Below, piece after piece: positions 10,768 to 19,887 of a DNA stretch of 64,000 nt. This stretch comes from an uncultured Dehalococcoidia bacterium. GTDB lineage: Bacteria > Chloroflexota > Dehalococcoidia > Tepidiformales > Tepidiformaceae. The notes beneath the pieces were generated by a model. It searched no databases. It had not been told where the DNA came from and saw only the letters and a program-made list of their open reading frames with translations. Within the stretch, counting starts at the first letter, position 1. The number at the start of each line of letters is the position of its first letter. The stretch covers positions 1 to 64,000 of the forward strand of contig CALLPC010000006.1 of assembly GCA_938015525.1 (NCBI GenBank), written 5' to 3'. The translations under genes and the position numbers were made by a program.

Positions 10768-12540
10768 ATGACTCCGGACGAGTTCATCGCGGTACGGACG
10801 GCGCTCGGTCTCTCGCAAGCCGGGATGGCGGAAGCGCTCGGCGTCGACCAGGCCACGGTCAGCCGCTGGGAGACGGGCAAGACACGCATCCCGCCGCCGG
10901 TCGAACTCGCGCTTGCCACCCTGAAGGAGAAGCTCCAGTCCATGACTGCGTCACGCCGTCCCCGTGTCCTCATCGCCGACCCCATTGCACCCGAAGGCAT
11001 CGAGCTCCTCCGGCGCGTCGCCGATGTCGATGTCCGCACCGGGCTCCCGCAGGACTCGCTCATCGCGACGATTCCCGAATATGACGCGCTGGTGGTGCGA
11101 AGCGAGACGAAGGTGACGCGGCCCGTCATCGAAGCAGCGACCAGGCTGCAGGTGGTCGGGCGGGCGGGTGTCGGGGTCGACAACATCGACCTCGATGCTG
11201 CCACCGAGCGGGGCGTGGTCGTTGTGAATGCGCCCCAGGGGAATACGATCGCTGCAGCGGAGCACACCATCGGCCTCCTGATGGCCCTCGCCCGGCACAT
11301 CCCCCAGGCGGACGCCTCGATGCGTGCTGGCAAGTGGGACCGCAAGAGCTACGTCGGCACCGAGGTGCGCGGGAAGACGCTTGGTATCGTTGGTCTCGGC
11401 AAAATCGGGTCGGAGGTCGCGCGCCGGGCGGTCGCGATGGAGATGCGGGTCCTCGCAGTGGACCCATTCGTGCCCGTCGAGCGGGCGCGGGCGCTCGGCG
11501 TCGAATCAGTGGATTTCGAGCAGCTCTTGATGCTCTCCGATTTCATCTCAGTGCACCCGCCGCTTACGGCCGCCACCCAGGGCATGATCGGTGCCGCCGA
11601 GCTCGCGAAGATGAAGGACGGGGTGCGCGTTATCAACGTTGCCCGGGGCGGCATCATCGACGAAGCGGCGCTGGCGGAAGCGGTGCGGAGCGGGAAGGTC
11701 GCCGGCGCGGCGGTCGACGTGTTCACGTCGGAGCCGCCGCCGCCCGACAACCCCCTCCTCGGCGACCCGCGCATCATCACGACGCCGCACCTCGGCGCTT
11801 CGACCGCGGAGGCGCAGGAGCGAGTTGCCATCGACGTCGCCGAGCAAATCGTCGACGTGCTCGAGGGCCGTCCGGCCCGTTACGCGGTCAACGCTCCGCT
11901 CCTGGCGCCGGAGACTTTGCAGGTTGTCGGCCCGTACATGGGCGTCGCCGAGCAACTCGGCATGGTGGCGACCCAGCTGGTCACCGGGAAGCTTCAGGCG
12001 ATAGAGATTGAGTACTGCGGTGAGATTACCGAGCATGACACGACGCCGCTCCGGGCGGCGGTCATCCGGGGGCTGCTCCGGCCGATCAGCGAAGAGAATG
12101 TCAACATCGTCAACGCGCACCTCATCGCCACGAGCCGAGGCTGGGACATCCGCGAGACGACCCGGGCGTCCCACGACGTATTCCTCAATCTGGTGAGCGT
12201 GAGGGTGAAGACGAGCGGGGACGAAGTGGCCGTAGCAGGCACAGTCGAACGGTCTCAGCCTCGCATCGTGCTTATCAACGGCCTCGATGTCGACATCGCA
12301 CCCGAACGGGGGATGTGCATCATCGTCTGTGACAACGAAGACCGGCCGGGTATGATCGGCCGGGTTGGCACCCTGCTGGGTCAGTTCGACATCAATATTC
12401 AGTCCATGCAGGTGGGCCGGCGGGCGCGGCGCGGGCGGGCGCTCATGCTCATCGCAGTGGACGAGGAGCCAACGGCAGACCAGCTGGCGCAGGTTGAGGC
12501 GATCGACGGCATCTATAACGTGCGCCTCGTGCGGCTTTAG
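10768..12540 (+). CDS. serA: XRE-type HTH domain fused to D-3-phosphoglycerate dehydrogenase
   Basis: 590 aa. Residues 5-55 form a Cro/C1-type helix-turn-helix (LGLSQAGMAEALGVDQATVS, then RWETGKTRIP). From residue 59 a complete long-type SerA follows: NAD site GIVGLGKIGSEVARR, NVARGGIIDEAAL, catalytic His in TPHLGAS, an ASB-type intervening domain and a C-terminal ACT domain (CIIVCDNEDRPGMIGRVGTL). SerA makes 3-phosphohydroxypyruvate for serine synthesis. Ordinary SerA starts at about Met59 (ATG at 10942, with AAGGAG 12 bases upstream), so two products are possible. The first ATG lacks a proper ribosome binding site and may be leaderless. The enzyme call is secure; the regulator role is inference. 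Confidence 0.93.
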   Translation: MTPDEFIAVRTALGLSQAGMAEALGVDQATVSRWETGKTRIPPPVELALATLKEKLQSMTASRRPRVLIADPIAPEGIELLRRVADVDVRTGLPQDSLIATIPEYDALVVRSETKVTRPVIEAATRLQVVGRAGVGVDNIDLDAATERGVVVVNAPQGNTIAAAEHTIGLLMALARHIPQADASMRAGKWDRKSYVGTEVRGKTLGIVGLGKIGSEVARRAVAMEMRVLAVDPFVPVERARALGVESVDFEQLLMLSDFISVHPPLTAATQGMIGAAELAKMKDGVRVINVARGGIIDEAALAEAVRSGKVAGAAVDVFTSEPPPPDNPLLGDPRIITTPHLGASTAEAQERVAIDVAEQIVDVLEGRPARYAVNAPLLAPETLQVVGPYMGVAEQLGMVATQLVTGKLQAIEIEYCGEITEHDTTPLRAAVIRGLLRPISEENVNIVNAHLIATSRGWDIRETTRASHDVFLNLVSVRVKTSGDEVAVAGTVERSQPRIVLINGLDVDIAPERGMCIIVCDNEDRPGMIGRVGTLLGQFDINIQSMQVGRRARRGRALMLIAVDEEPTADQLAQVEAIDGIYNVRLVRL

Positions 12541-12545
12541 GGGTA

Positions 12546-13829
12546 TCAGCCGTTGCCGGCCCGGGCGGTATGCGAGAGACCGAGCAGGAGGCCGATGAGC
12601 CCGAGGTTCACCACAAGGCTGGAGCCGCCGTAGCTGACGAACGGCAGCGTGATGCCGGTGGTGGGGATGAGCCGGAGATTCCCGGCGATGATGACGGCCG
12701 CCTGGATCGCGATGAGCAGCGCAACGGCGGCCGCGAGGAGCCGCTCGTACGTTCCCGTCTGCTCAGCGGCGACCCGGAGCCCGGCATGGAGCAGCACGGC
12801 ATAAGCGAGCAACACGCCCGCCGCGCCGGCCAGCCCGAGCTCCTCGGCGACGGCGGTGTAGACGTAATCCGTCGATGCCGCCGGGACGACCGTCGGCATC
12901 CCGCGGCCGAGCCCCAAGCCGAGGGCGCCGCCGGCATTCACAGCGTAGGTTGCCTGGAGTGACTGGTAGCCGCTGCCGTCCGGGTCGGACTCAGGGGCGA
13001 GCCAGGCGTTGACCCGTGCCTGCACGTGGCCGAAGGCCAGGTAGCCAATGAGGCCGGTCGCGAGCACCATTGCGAAACCGGTCGCGGCGAAACGGACACG
13101 CCCGGTCGCGAGGTAGAGCATCGCGATGGCGAGGAGCAGGAGCAGCGCGATCGACCCGAGGTCGCGCAGGAGGGCGAGGGCTGCCACTGCCCCGGCGAGG
13201 ACGAGAGCCAGAGGCAGGACGTAGGCGGCCCCGGGCACCCGCGCCGCCGCGAGCCGGTCCACCGGGCGTGCGAGCGCTCCTCCAGCATCGGCGAGGTAGC
13301 CCGCGAGGAAGAGGATGAAAAAGGCCTTGATGAACTCGGTGGTCTGGACGGACTGACCGGCGACCCGGACCCAAAGCCGCGCACCGTTGATGGTCTCGCC
13401 GACGAGGCCCGTCGCGACGAGGACGGCGACGGCCAGGAGGCCGCTCGTGTAGGTGAGATGACGGAGCCGGCCCGGCATGCGCCCTGCGGCGAGGCCGATG
13501 GCGAACGCTCCTACACCGAGGGCGAGCCAGTTCCCTTGCTGGCTGACGGACGCCGGGGCGAGCCTGGCGACAAAAACGACGCCGAGGAGCGCGAGGAGGG
13601 CGATGAGGGGCAGGACCTCCGGCCGAGCACGGGGCGCCGCCGCGCGGAGCACGAGGTGCATCGCGATTACGCAAAGCGCGGCCTGCGCTACGATGCGAAC
13701 CATGCCGTCGGGCAGTTCGAAGCCGCTTGCCGCGAGCGCTCGCCAGCCGAGGAGCAGCAGCGTCAGCGGCCCTGTGAGCAGTGCAGCCTCGGCCGCCCGC
13801 TCCCGCGACCGCGTCTGCTGGAGGTTCAC
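12546..13829 (-). CDS. FtsW/RodA/SpoVE-family peptidoglycan glycosyltransferase
   Basis: Polytopic SEDS glycosyltransferase, 427 aa, about ten membrane helices. Signatures are ETINGARLWVRV, the large external loop with YQSLQATYAVNAGGALGLGL, TDYVYTAVAEELGL, and PTTGITLPFVSYGGSS. GTG at 13829 was chosen: GGAGAG lies upstream, and the frame beyond it is only antisense to the kinase gene. FtsW and RodA cannot be separated by sequence alone. It is exactly back-to-back with the divergent kinase gene, and convergent with serA with five bases between. Confidence 0.92.
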   Translation of the reverse strand: MNLQQTRSRERAAEAALLTGPLTLLLLGWRALAASGFELPDGMVRIVAQAALCVIAMHLVLRAAAPRARPEVLPLIALLALLGVVFVARLAPASVSQQGNWLALGVGAFAIGLAAGRMPGRLRHLTYTSGLLAVAVLVATGLVGETINGARLWVRVAGQSVQTTEFIKAFFILFLAGYLADAGGALARPVDRLAAARVPGAAYVLPLALVLAGAVAALALLRDLGSIALLLLLAIAMLYLATGRVRFAATGFAMVLATGLIGYLAFGHVQARVNAWLAPESDPDGSGYQSLQATYAVNAGGALGLGLGRGMPTVVPAASTDYVYTAVAEELGLAGAAGVLLAYAVLLHAGLRVAAEQTGTYERLLAAAVALLIAIQAAVIIAGNLRLIPTTGITLPFVSYGGSSLVVNLGLIGLLLGLSHTARAGNG

Positions 13830-15113
13830 CTGACGCTCTCCGCAGCGGACATCGTAGACGGACGATACCGCCTCCAGCGGTTGCTCGGAACGGGCGGTAT
13901 GGCCGAGGTCTGGCTCGCGGAAGACCTGAGATTGGGGAGGCCGGTTGCCCTCAAAGCGCTCCACGCCTCCCTGACCGAAGCCATTGACCCCGAGGTGGTG
14001 GCTGCCTTCGAACGGGAGGCGCGGGTCGTGGCCCGGCTCCAGCACCCCAACATCGTTGCTGTGTACGACGCTGGCGAACACGAGGGGCGCCGCTACATCG
14101 TCACGGAGTTCGTCCACGGGTATACCCTTCGGCAGCTTATTGCGGCACAAGGCCGGCTGAACGAGCAGGAGACTGTCCGCCTTGGGCGGCAGGTGGCTGG
14201 TGCCCTCGCCTACGCCCATGAACTGGGCATCGTTCATGGGGACGTGAAGCCGGAAAACGTCCTGGTCAATGAACACGGGGTGGCCAAGCTGGCCGATTTC
14301 GGCGTGGCCGAGACGCTCGGGCGGACCCTTTCGCCGGCGATGGCGAATGACCTCCTGGGGACCATCGCCTACCTTGCTCCAGAGGTCATCCAGGGAGGAC
14401 CGCCGTCGGCTGCTTCCGACCAGTATGCACTCGCGCTTACGCTTTACGAAGCTGCAGCGGGGAGGCTGCCGTGGGCCGGGACTTCGCCGGCAGCCGTCGC
14501 CGGGCAGCGCCTCGCCGCGCCAGCTCCGCCCCTCCGGCGGTTCGCCCCGGGAGCTTCCTCAGTGTTGGAGGCGGTTCTCGCGCGTGCGCTCGCGCTCGAG
14601 CCGGCGGCCCGGTACCCCGACCTCAACGCGTTCGGCGCGGCGCTCGCCTCGGTGCCGGTTGGAGCCCCGGCCGCGTCCCCGATTGCTGCCCCGCCTGGCA
14701 GGCCTCCGGAATTGCGGCGGCACACGACTGCCCGGGTGCCGCGCGCGACGGCTCCGCCCGCTCGGCGGCGAGGGGCCGGCGCCGGCTGGTTTACTGCCTT
14801 AGCGGTGACCGGGGTGCTGATGTTCGCAGCCGGGGCGGGCGTTCTCCTCGCGGCCTTGCTCACTGACACCGGCCGTGATTCGAGCTCTTTGGCTCCCACA
14901 CCTGTTCCAACGAGCGCACCTGAACCGGTGCCGACGGCGACGCCTTCGCCTACGCCATCTCCCAGTCCGACGCCAATGCCGAGCCCCTCACCGTCGCCCT
15001 CTCCCAGTCCTGTGCCCGCTGAGACGCCGACGCCGAGGAACACGGAGATGCCGCCGATGCCCGCGACGGCGACGCCACCAGGCATCACCCCGGCGCCGAC
15101 GGCTACCCCTTGA
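13830..15113 (+). CDS. PknB-like Ser/Thr protein kinase with one membrane segment
   Basis: Hanks-type kinase, about 427 aa. Visible motifs: glycine loop LLGTGGMAEVW, ATP Lys in VALKAL, catalytic loop HGDVKPEN (Gly in place of the usual Arg of HRD), DFG, and APE in YLAPEV. A membrane helix (about residues 320-343) leads to an extracellular Pro/Thr/Ser-rich tail with no PASTA repeat. The start is unresolved: CTG at 13830 has GGAGG at 13820-13824, no ATG or GTG lies near the expected N-terminus, and starts further up would overlap ftsW. Position beside ftsW suggests control of wall synthesis or division. Confidence 0.88.
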   Translation: MTLSAADIVDGRYRLQRLLGTGGMAEVWLAEDLRLGRPVALKALHASLTEAIDPEVVAAFEREARVVARLQHPNIVAVYDAGEHEGRRYIVTEFVHGYTLRQLIAAQGRLNEQETVRLGRQVAGALAYAHELGIVHGDVKPENVLVNEHGVAKLADFGVAETLGRTLSPAMANDLLGTIAYLAPEVIQGGPPSAASDQYALALTLYEAAAGRLPWAGTSPAAVAGQRLAAPAPPLRRFAPGASSVLEAVLARALALEPAARYPDLNAFGAALASVPVGAPAASPIAAPPGRPPELRRHTTARVPRATAPPARRRGAGAGWFTALAVTGVLMFAAGAGVLLAALLTDTGRDSSSLAPTPVPTSAPEPVPTATPSPTPSPSPTPMPSPSPSPSPSPVPAETPTPRNTEMPPMPATATPPGITPAPTATP

Positions 15114-15167
15114 CGTTTGTCAAAATCGGTGCATGAGTTGCATCGAAAAGGTCTATCGTCCGATAGC
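15111..15167 (+). promoter_or_regulatory. Two small palindromes upstream of the LLM oxidoreductase gene
   Basis: TTGAC-GTTT-GTCAA (15111-15124, starting in the kinase stop region) and CTATCG-TC-CGATAG (15154-15167) are perfect inverted repeats in the 70 bases before the 15187 start. They are the right size for TetR- or GntR-type operators, but no dedicated regulator gene is adjacent. Confidence 0.35.
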
Positions 15168-15186
15168 ATGACGGGCGGAGGTAACC

Positions 15187-16284
15187 ATGCAGCTCGGACT
15201 CTTCATGATGCCAACCCATCCACCGGAGCGGTCCCCGTTCGATGGCGCGAAATGGGACCTGCAAATGGTCCGCTGGGCCGACGAGCTCGGATTCGCGGAG
15301 GCCTGGATCGGCGAGCATTTCACCGCGATTTGGGAGCCGGTGCCGGCTCCGGACCTGCTCATCGCGCAAGCGCTCCTGCAGACTTCGCGAATCAAGCTCG
15401 CACCGGGCGCCCACCTGCTGCCGTACCACCACCCGGCGGAACTGGCTGCGCGCGTCGCCTACCTGGACCACCTGGCGCAGGGGCGATTCATGTTTGGCGT
15501 CGGCTCGAGCGGTCTCCCTTCGGACTGGCAGCTTTTTGCCGTTGACGGCGTCTCGGGCGAGAACCGCCGGATGACGGCGGAGGCGCTGGACATCATCCTC
15601 AGAATCTGGGAAGCGGACGGGGAAATGAGGTACGAGGGGAAGTACTGGACGGTCCACGTGCCCCCGCCCATGGTGGATGGCCTCCTCTACCACCATTTGA
15701 AGCCGTTCCAAAAGCCGCACCCCCCGATCGGAATCGCAGGTCTCAGCCCGCGCTCGGATACGCTGAGGCTTGCCGGCGAGCGTGGCTTCATCCCGATGAG
15801 CCTCAACCTGAGCCCTCACTACATCAAGACGCACTGGGACGTCTACGAAGAATCGGCTCAGGCTGCTGGACGGCCAGCCGATCGGGCGAGCTGGCGCATC
15901 GTGCGCGAGGTCTTCGTCGGCGAGACCGATGCGGAGGCGCGTCGGTGGTGCCTGGAAGGCAACATGGGCCGCCAGGAGCGCGAGTATCTGCTGCCGCTGT
16001 TCCGTGCGTTCGACTTTGCCCAGTGGATGACGGCGGACCCGTCGGTTTCAGCCTCGGACCTCACCCCCGAGTACTTCGTCGATCACGGCTGGCTTGTCGG
16101 GTCGGTGGAAACGGTCGCCGAGAAGCTGGTCGGGATGTATCGAGAGGTAGGCGGGTTCGGCACGCTGCTTGTGCTCGGGTTCGACTACGCCGACAACCCC
16201 GGGCCATGGCGGCAATCGATGGAGCTGCTCGCCCGTGAAGTACTGCCCCGCGTGAACGGCGCGCTCCAGCCGGCGACGGTGTAG
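15187..16284 (+). CDS. LLM-class flavin/F420-dependent oxidoreductase
   Basis: Bacterial luciferase-like TIM-barrel protein, 365 aa. The start MQLGLFMMPTHPP, WADELGFAEAWIGEHF, LAPGAHLLPYHHPAELAARVAYLDHL and GRFMFGVGSSGLPSDW match the FMN/F420 luciferase superfamily (alkanesulfonate or limonene monooxygenase branch). GGAGG at 15177-15181 supports the ATG. Whether it uses FMN or F420 cannot be told; fbiC in this window shows that the cell makes F420 precursor. It is a single gene ended by a strong hairpin. Confidence 0.9.
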   Translation: MQLGLFMMPTHPPERSPFDGAKWDLQMVRWADELGFAEAWIGEHFTAIWEPVPAPDLLIAQALLQTSRIKLAPGAHLLPYHHPAELAARVAYLDHLAQGRFMFGVGSSGLPSDWQLFAVDGVSGENRRMTAEALDIILRIWEADGEMRYEGKYWTVHVPPPMVDGLLYHHLKPFQKPHPPIGIAGLSPRSDTLRLAGERGFIPMSLNLSPHYIKTHWDVYEESAQAAGRPADRASWRIVREVFVGETDAEARRWCLEGNMGRQEREYLLPLFRAFDFAQWMTADPSVSASDLTPEYFVDHGWLVGSVETVAEKLVGMYREVGGFGTLLVLGFDYADNPGPWRQSMELLAREVLPRVNGALQPATV

Positions 16285-16304
16285 GGCGGGAAGCAGTGTA
16301 AGCC

Positions 16305-16347
16305 GTGATGCTGGAGGGGGCCTCGTCGAGGCCCCCTCCAGCATCAC
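16305..16347. terminator. 21-bp perfect hairpin between convergent genes
   Basis: Left arm 16305-16325 and right arm 16327-16347 are perfect reverse complements around one base (T16326). It lies between the LLM gene (stop 16284) and oppF (stop 16394, opposite strand), so it is placed for bidirectional termination or mRNA end protection. There is no T-run, so the mechanism is uncertain. Confidence 0.75.
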
Positions 16348-16393
16348 GCTGGCGTTCGACGGAGCCGCTCTTCCGGGAGTAGGTACCGGGCAG

Positions 16394-17422
16394 TTAGACG
16401 CGGTGGCACCAGACCCAGTGTTCGCGGTCGGCTGTCCCGACGTTCCGCCAGTCGGGCCGGCGAGCACGGCACTCGTCGATGGCGATGGGGCAGCGGGTGT
16501 GGAAGACGCAGCCGGGCGGTGGGCGGAGCGGGCTCGGCACATCGCCAAGCAGAATGATGCGTTCGCGTTTGCGCTCCACATCCGGGTCTGGGATAGGCAC
16601 CGCAGAGAGGAGCGCCTTCGTGTAGGGGTGGAGCGGGTTTTCGAAGATGGAGTCCCGGTCGGTGAGCTCCATCATGTGTCCGAGATACATCACGCCGACG
16701 CGGTCAGAGATATGGCGGACCACCGAGAGGTCATGCGCGATGAAGAGATAGGTGAGGCCGAACTGGTCCTGCAGGTCCTGCAGGAGGTTGATGATCTGCG
16801 CCTGGATGGAGACGTCGAGCGCCGAAACGGGCTCGTCGCAGACGATGAAGTCGGGCTCGACGGCGAGGGCGCGCGCAATGCCGATGCGTTGCCGCTGTCC
16901 GCCTGAGAACTCGTGCGGGAATCGGTTGGCGAAGTACGGGTTCAGGCCGACGGTCTGGAGCAGCTGCTGGACGCGCTCTTTTTTCTCCTTGCCGCTCGCC
17001 AGTTTGTGAATGGTCAGCGGCTCGCTGATGATGCTGCCGACGGACATACGCGGGTTCAGGCTTGCGTAGGGGTCCTGGAAAATCATCTGCATGCGGCGGC
17101 GGAAGCGACGCAGTTCACCGCCCTTGACTTTCGTCAGGTCGGTGCCGTCGAAGAGGACGGAGCCGGCAGTAGGCCGCGTGAGCTGGAGGATCGCCTTCCC
17201 GGTCGTACTCTTGCCGCAGCCCGATTCGCCGACGAGGCCGAGGGTCTCGCCGCGGCGGATTTCAAAGGAAATATCATCCACGGCGCGGACGTCGGCGACC
17301 TTCCGCTGGAAGATGATGCCGGAGGTGACGGGGAAATAGACTCTGAGGCCGTCGACTTTGACGAGCGTGTCGCCGATGGCGGCACGGCCCTCTCGCATCG
17401 TGGAGCTAGTTTGCTGCGCCAA
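16394..17422 (-). CDS. Oligopeptide/dipeptide ABC transporter ATPase (OppF/DppF type)
   Basis: Cytoplasmic ATPase of a peptide-type importer, 342 aa. Walker [12 protein letters not shown], signature [15 protein letters not shown], Walker [16 protein letters not shown], the switch His in [10 protein letters not shown], and the OppF C-terminal tail with [11 protein letters not shown]. Start is TTG at 17422, overlapping the end of oppD by 17 bases, with GGAGGTG just upstream in the oppD reading. It lies directly downstream of oppD. The permease and binding-protein genes are not in this window, so the substrate is unknown. Confidence 0.92.
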   Translation of the reverse strand: MAQQTSSTMREGRAAIGDTLVKVDGLRVYFPVTSGIIFQRKVADVRAVDDISFEIRRGETLGLVGESGCGKSTTGKAILQLTRPTAGSVLFDGTDLTKVKGGELRRFRRRMQMIFQDPYASLNPRMSVGSIISEPLTIHKLASGKEKKERVQQLLQTVGLNPYFANRFPHEFSGGQRQRIGIARALAVEPDFIVCDEPVSALDVSIQAQIINLLQDLQDQFGLTYLFIAHDLSVVRHISDRVGVMYLGHMMELTDRDSIFENPLHPYTKALLSAVPIPDPDVERKRERIILLGDVPSPLRPPPGCVFHTRCPIAIDECRARRPDWRNVGTADREHWVWCHRV

Positions 17423-18407
17423 CTGGCACCTCCCGGCGGACGCGATCAGATTCCCAACATGCGGCGTAGTGCTTTTCGCCTACGAGGTTGAAGGGCGGAT
17501 ACTCCTCACGGCACTTGTCGACCCGCCAGGCGCAGCGAGGATAGAAGGGGCAGCCCGGCGGCAGATGGGCGAGGTCGGGTGGGAGCCCCTCGATCGGGAT
17601 GAGTTTCTCCTTGCGCGTCTCGTCCAGCCGCGGCACCGAATTGAGCAGGCCGACGGTGTACGGGTGCTTCGGATTCCGGTAGAGCTCGACAGCCGAGGCG
17701 GTCTCGATGACCCGGCCGGCGTACATCACGTTCACGCGGTCGGCGTAGCGCGCGACGACGCCGAGGTTGTGGGTGATGATGATGACTGCTGTTCCGAACT
17801 CCCGGCTGAGCCGGTTCATGACTTCGAGGATCTGGGCCTGGATCGTCACGTCGAGCGCGGTCGTCGGCTCGTCGGCGAGGAGGAGCTTCGGGTTGCAGCT
17901 CATCGCCATGGCGATCATCACGCGCTGCCGCATCCCTCCGGAGAACTGATGCGGGTAGTCGTCGAGGCGGCGCTTTGCTTCCGGGATGCCGACCATTTCC
18001 AGCAGCTCGGCGGCCCGGTTGCGGGCTGCCTGGCCGTGCAGGTCCATGTGCAGCTCGAGGGTTTCCGTCAGCTGGCGGCCGATCGTGAGAACCGGGTTGA
18101 GGGAGGTCATCGGCTCCTGGAATACCATGGCGATCTCATTGCCACGGATTTTCCGGATCTCGTCCTCATCGAGCTTCAGGAGGTCGCGCCCCTTGAAGAT
18201 GATCTCCCCGGAGACGATTTTGCCGGGCGGCTGCGGAATGAGGCGAAGGATGGAGAGTGCAGAGACGCTCTTCCCGCAGCCTGACTCGCCGACGAGGCCG
18301 AGCGTTTCTCCCTCTTCCACCACGTAGGACGTGCCGTCGACAGCCTTGACGACGCCCTCCTGCGTGTAGAAGTACGTTCGCAGGTCTTTGACCTCGAGTA
18401 GCGGCAT
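17406..18407 (-). CDS. Oligopeptide/dipeptide ABC transporter ATPase (OppD/DppD type)
   Basis: Partner ATPase, 333 aa. Walker [15 protein letters not shown], signature [15 protein letters not shown], Walker [15 protein letters not shown], switch [13 protein letters not shown], and the OppD tail [14 protein letters not shown] with Cys residues that can hold an Fe-S cluster in this family. ATG at 18407 was chosen because AAGGAG lies about 6 bases upstream; an upstream in-frame ATG at 18440 lacks one. First gene of the pair; tRNA-Leu lies upstream on the same strand. Confidence 0.92.
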   Translation of the reverse strand: MPLLEVKDLRTYFYTQEGVVKAVDGTSYVVEEGETLGLVGESGCGKSVSALSILRLIPQPPGKIVSGEIIFKGRDLLKLDEDEIRKIRGNEIAMVFQEPMTSLNPVLTIGRQLTETLELHMDLHGQAARNRAAELLEMVGIPEAKRRLDDYPHQFSGGMRQRVMIAMAMSCNPKLLLADEPTTALDVTIQAQILEVMNRLSREFGTAVIIITHNLGVVARYADRVNVMYAGRVIETASAVELYRNPKHPYTVGLLNSVPRLDETRKEKLIPIEGLPPDLAHLPPGCPFYPRCAWRVDKCREEYPPFNLVGEKHYAACWESDRVRREVPVGAAN

Positions 18408-18471
18408 CCCTTCTCCTTTCGCGCCCGGCGTAGCCGGCAAGACCGGTGATGGCCATGGGGCGAGGTTCGAG

Positions 18472-18556
18472 TGGTGGGGAAGAGGAGACTCGAACTCCTA
18501 CGCCTTGCGGCACATGATCCTAAGTCATGCTCGTCTGCCGATTCCGACACTTCCCC
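18472..18556 (-). tRNA. tRNA-Leu (anticodon UAG)
   Basis: The minus strand folds to a class II tRNA. The acceptor GGGGAAG pairs with CTTCCCC, the anticodon stem CATGA/TCATG holds loop CTTAGGA, there is a long variable arm, and the T arm contains TTCGAGT. CCA is encoded (18474-18472). It is co-directional with tRNA-Lys 50 bases upstream. Confidence 0.95.
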
Positions 18557-18605
18557 ACGAAGTGCCCGGGCGGCCGCGTGGCTGCCCGGCGGTCGAACAG
18601 GGAGC

Positions 18606-18681
18606 TGGTGAGCCGCGGAGGACTCGAACCTCCAACCGGCTGATTAAGAGTCAGCTGCTCTGCCAGTTGAGCTAGCGGCCC
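18606..18681 (-). tRNA. tRNA-Lys (anticodon CUU)
   Basis: Complete cloverleaf on the minus strand: acceptor GGGCCGC pairs with GCGGCTC, D arm GCTC..GAGC, anticodon loop CTCTTAA in stem GCTGA/TCAGC, T loop TTCGAGT, encoded CCA. First gene of the Lys-Leu pair. Confidence 0.95.
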
Positions 18682-18697
18682 CCTCAGGACGCGCGGG

Positions 18698-18703
18698 AGT
18701 ATA
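18698..18703 (-). promoter_or_regulatory. Extended -10 promoter of the tRNA-Lys/tRNA-Leu pair
   Basis: TGATATACT on the minus strand is an extended -10 (TG-A-TATACT) 17 bases before the tRNA-Lys 5' end. A weak -35 (TTGCCG) is 19 bases further upstream. Confidence 0.6.
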
Positions 18704-18853
18704 TCACGGGCCTTTTGCGTCGCGGCAACTGCGCGACTTGCCAATAACCGCTTCGTTTACGTTACCCCGGCGCGCCCGCCCGGTCCAGCGTTCGGAACCT
18801 TCGTGGCCCATATCCCCGTCGCGCGTTAACGCGGGGGCGGCTACCCTCGTCGC

Positions 18854-19774
18854 GTGCGGCCGGATGATGACTGGTTGCGCCAAGCCCTCGCCCCCTCCGC
18901 CCTCGACCAGCGGCGTGTCTTCTGCTGCCATTCGGCCACGCTGTCCGGGCGGCACGCCCCGAACTCCCTGGCAGCGGTCCGCGAGTGCGTCGAAGCTGGC
19001 GTTCCCCGGCTCGAAGTCGATGTCCGATTCACGGTCGACGACAGGCTGGTGTGCTACCACGACAGCACGCTCGAGCGTCACTCAACGGGTGCAGGTTCCA
19101 TCGCCGACCTCCCTGCGCTGAGCCTCCGGGCGGTGTCATACCGCAAGACCGGAGAGCCGCTCGCGTTTCTCGAGGAGGTCGTCGAGGCGATGGCCGGGTC
19201 AGAAACGACGCTGCAGGTCGACCTGAAGCTCAATCGGCCGATATCACCGGCGCGTGCGAGGGCCCTCGAGGAGGCGTTACGCCCGCTCGGCGCGAATTGC
19301 ATCGTCGGGTCTCAGTCGCCCTGGAACCTCCGGAAGTTGGCGACGGTGCCGGTCGCGTTCGACCCGACGCTGTTCCTGAACTACACCCCGGGACGACGGC
19401 AGGCCCCGTATCCGCGGCAGCGGGGAATCCACGGTTTCTGGGACGATTCGCCCCTCGCGAGGAACCCCTACACGACCCCGTACGACTACCTCGAGGCGCG
19501 AATCGACGAGCTCCACGGGATGGTGCCGGCGGCTCGCGAGTGGATGGTGGACATCGGGACCATCCTCAAAATGGCGGACCTCGGTGTGCCGCTCGGGCAA
19601 AAGCTCGCGCAGTGGGGCATCGAACTCGCAGCGTGGACGTTGAAAGCGCGCGACCCCATCGCCGCGACGCTGGAGAAGCTCTGGGCGGCCGGAGTGACGA
19701 CGGTCATCACCGACGTGCCACGAGCGGCAGCCGAGGCGTGCGCCGAAACCCGCTCGAGTGCCGCCGTCTCCTGA
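18854..19774 (+). CDS. Glycerophosphodiester phosphodiesterase family protein
   Basis: 306 aa TIM-barrel phosphodiesterase. The catalytic region reads CCHSATLSGRHAPNSLAAVR, then LEVDVRFTVDDRLVCYHDSTL (metal-binding Glu/Asp and second catalytic His) and the RHSTGAG motif typical of GDPD. The usual HRG is HSA here, so activity could differ. GTG start at 18854; no Shine-Dalgarno, but TACCCT lies 6 bases upstream, suggesting a leaderless message. No signal peptide, so probably cytoplasmic. Confidence 0.85.
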   Translation: MRPDDDWLRQALAPSALDQRRVFCCHSATLSGRHAPNSLAAVRECVEAGVPRLEVDVRFTVDDRLVCYHDSTLERHSTGAGSIADLPALSLRAVSYRKTGEPLAFLEEVVEAMAGSETTLQVDLKLNRPISPARARALEEALRPLGANCIVGSQSPWNLRKLATVPVAFDPTLFLNYTPGRRQAPYPRQRGIHGFWDDSPLARNPYTTPYDYLEARIDELHGMVPAAREWMVDIGTILKMADLGVPLGQKLAQWGIELAAWTLKARDPIAATLEKLWAAGVTTVITDVPRAAAEACAETRSSAAVS

Positions 19775-19887
19775 GCAGCAACGCGGTTCACGGCAGCGTT
19801 ACGCATTCTCCCCCACGGGCGACCGGTTGAAGCCGCTGCTCCTGGCCGAACCTCGGTTCAGGGAGAGACTACCGGGGGATTACCCGC

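Noticed and set aside
13026-13829. Upstream in-frame extension of the kinase
   Set aside because: It is antisense to the membrane helices of ftsW and is abnormally acidic; only the part from 13830 resembles a kinase.
14870-15113. Repeat array or mobile element in the kinase tail
   Set aside because: It is a Pro/Thr/Ser-rich low-complexity coding repeat of an extracellular linker, common in surface proteins.
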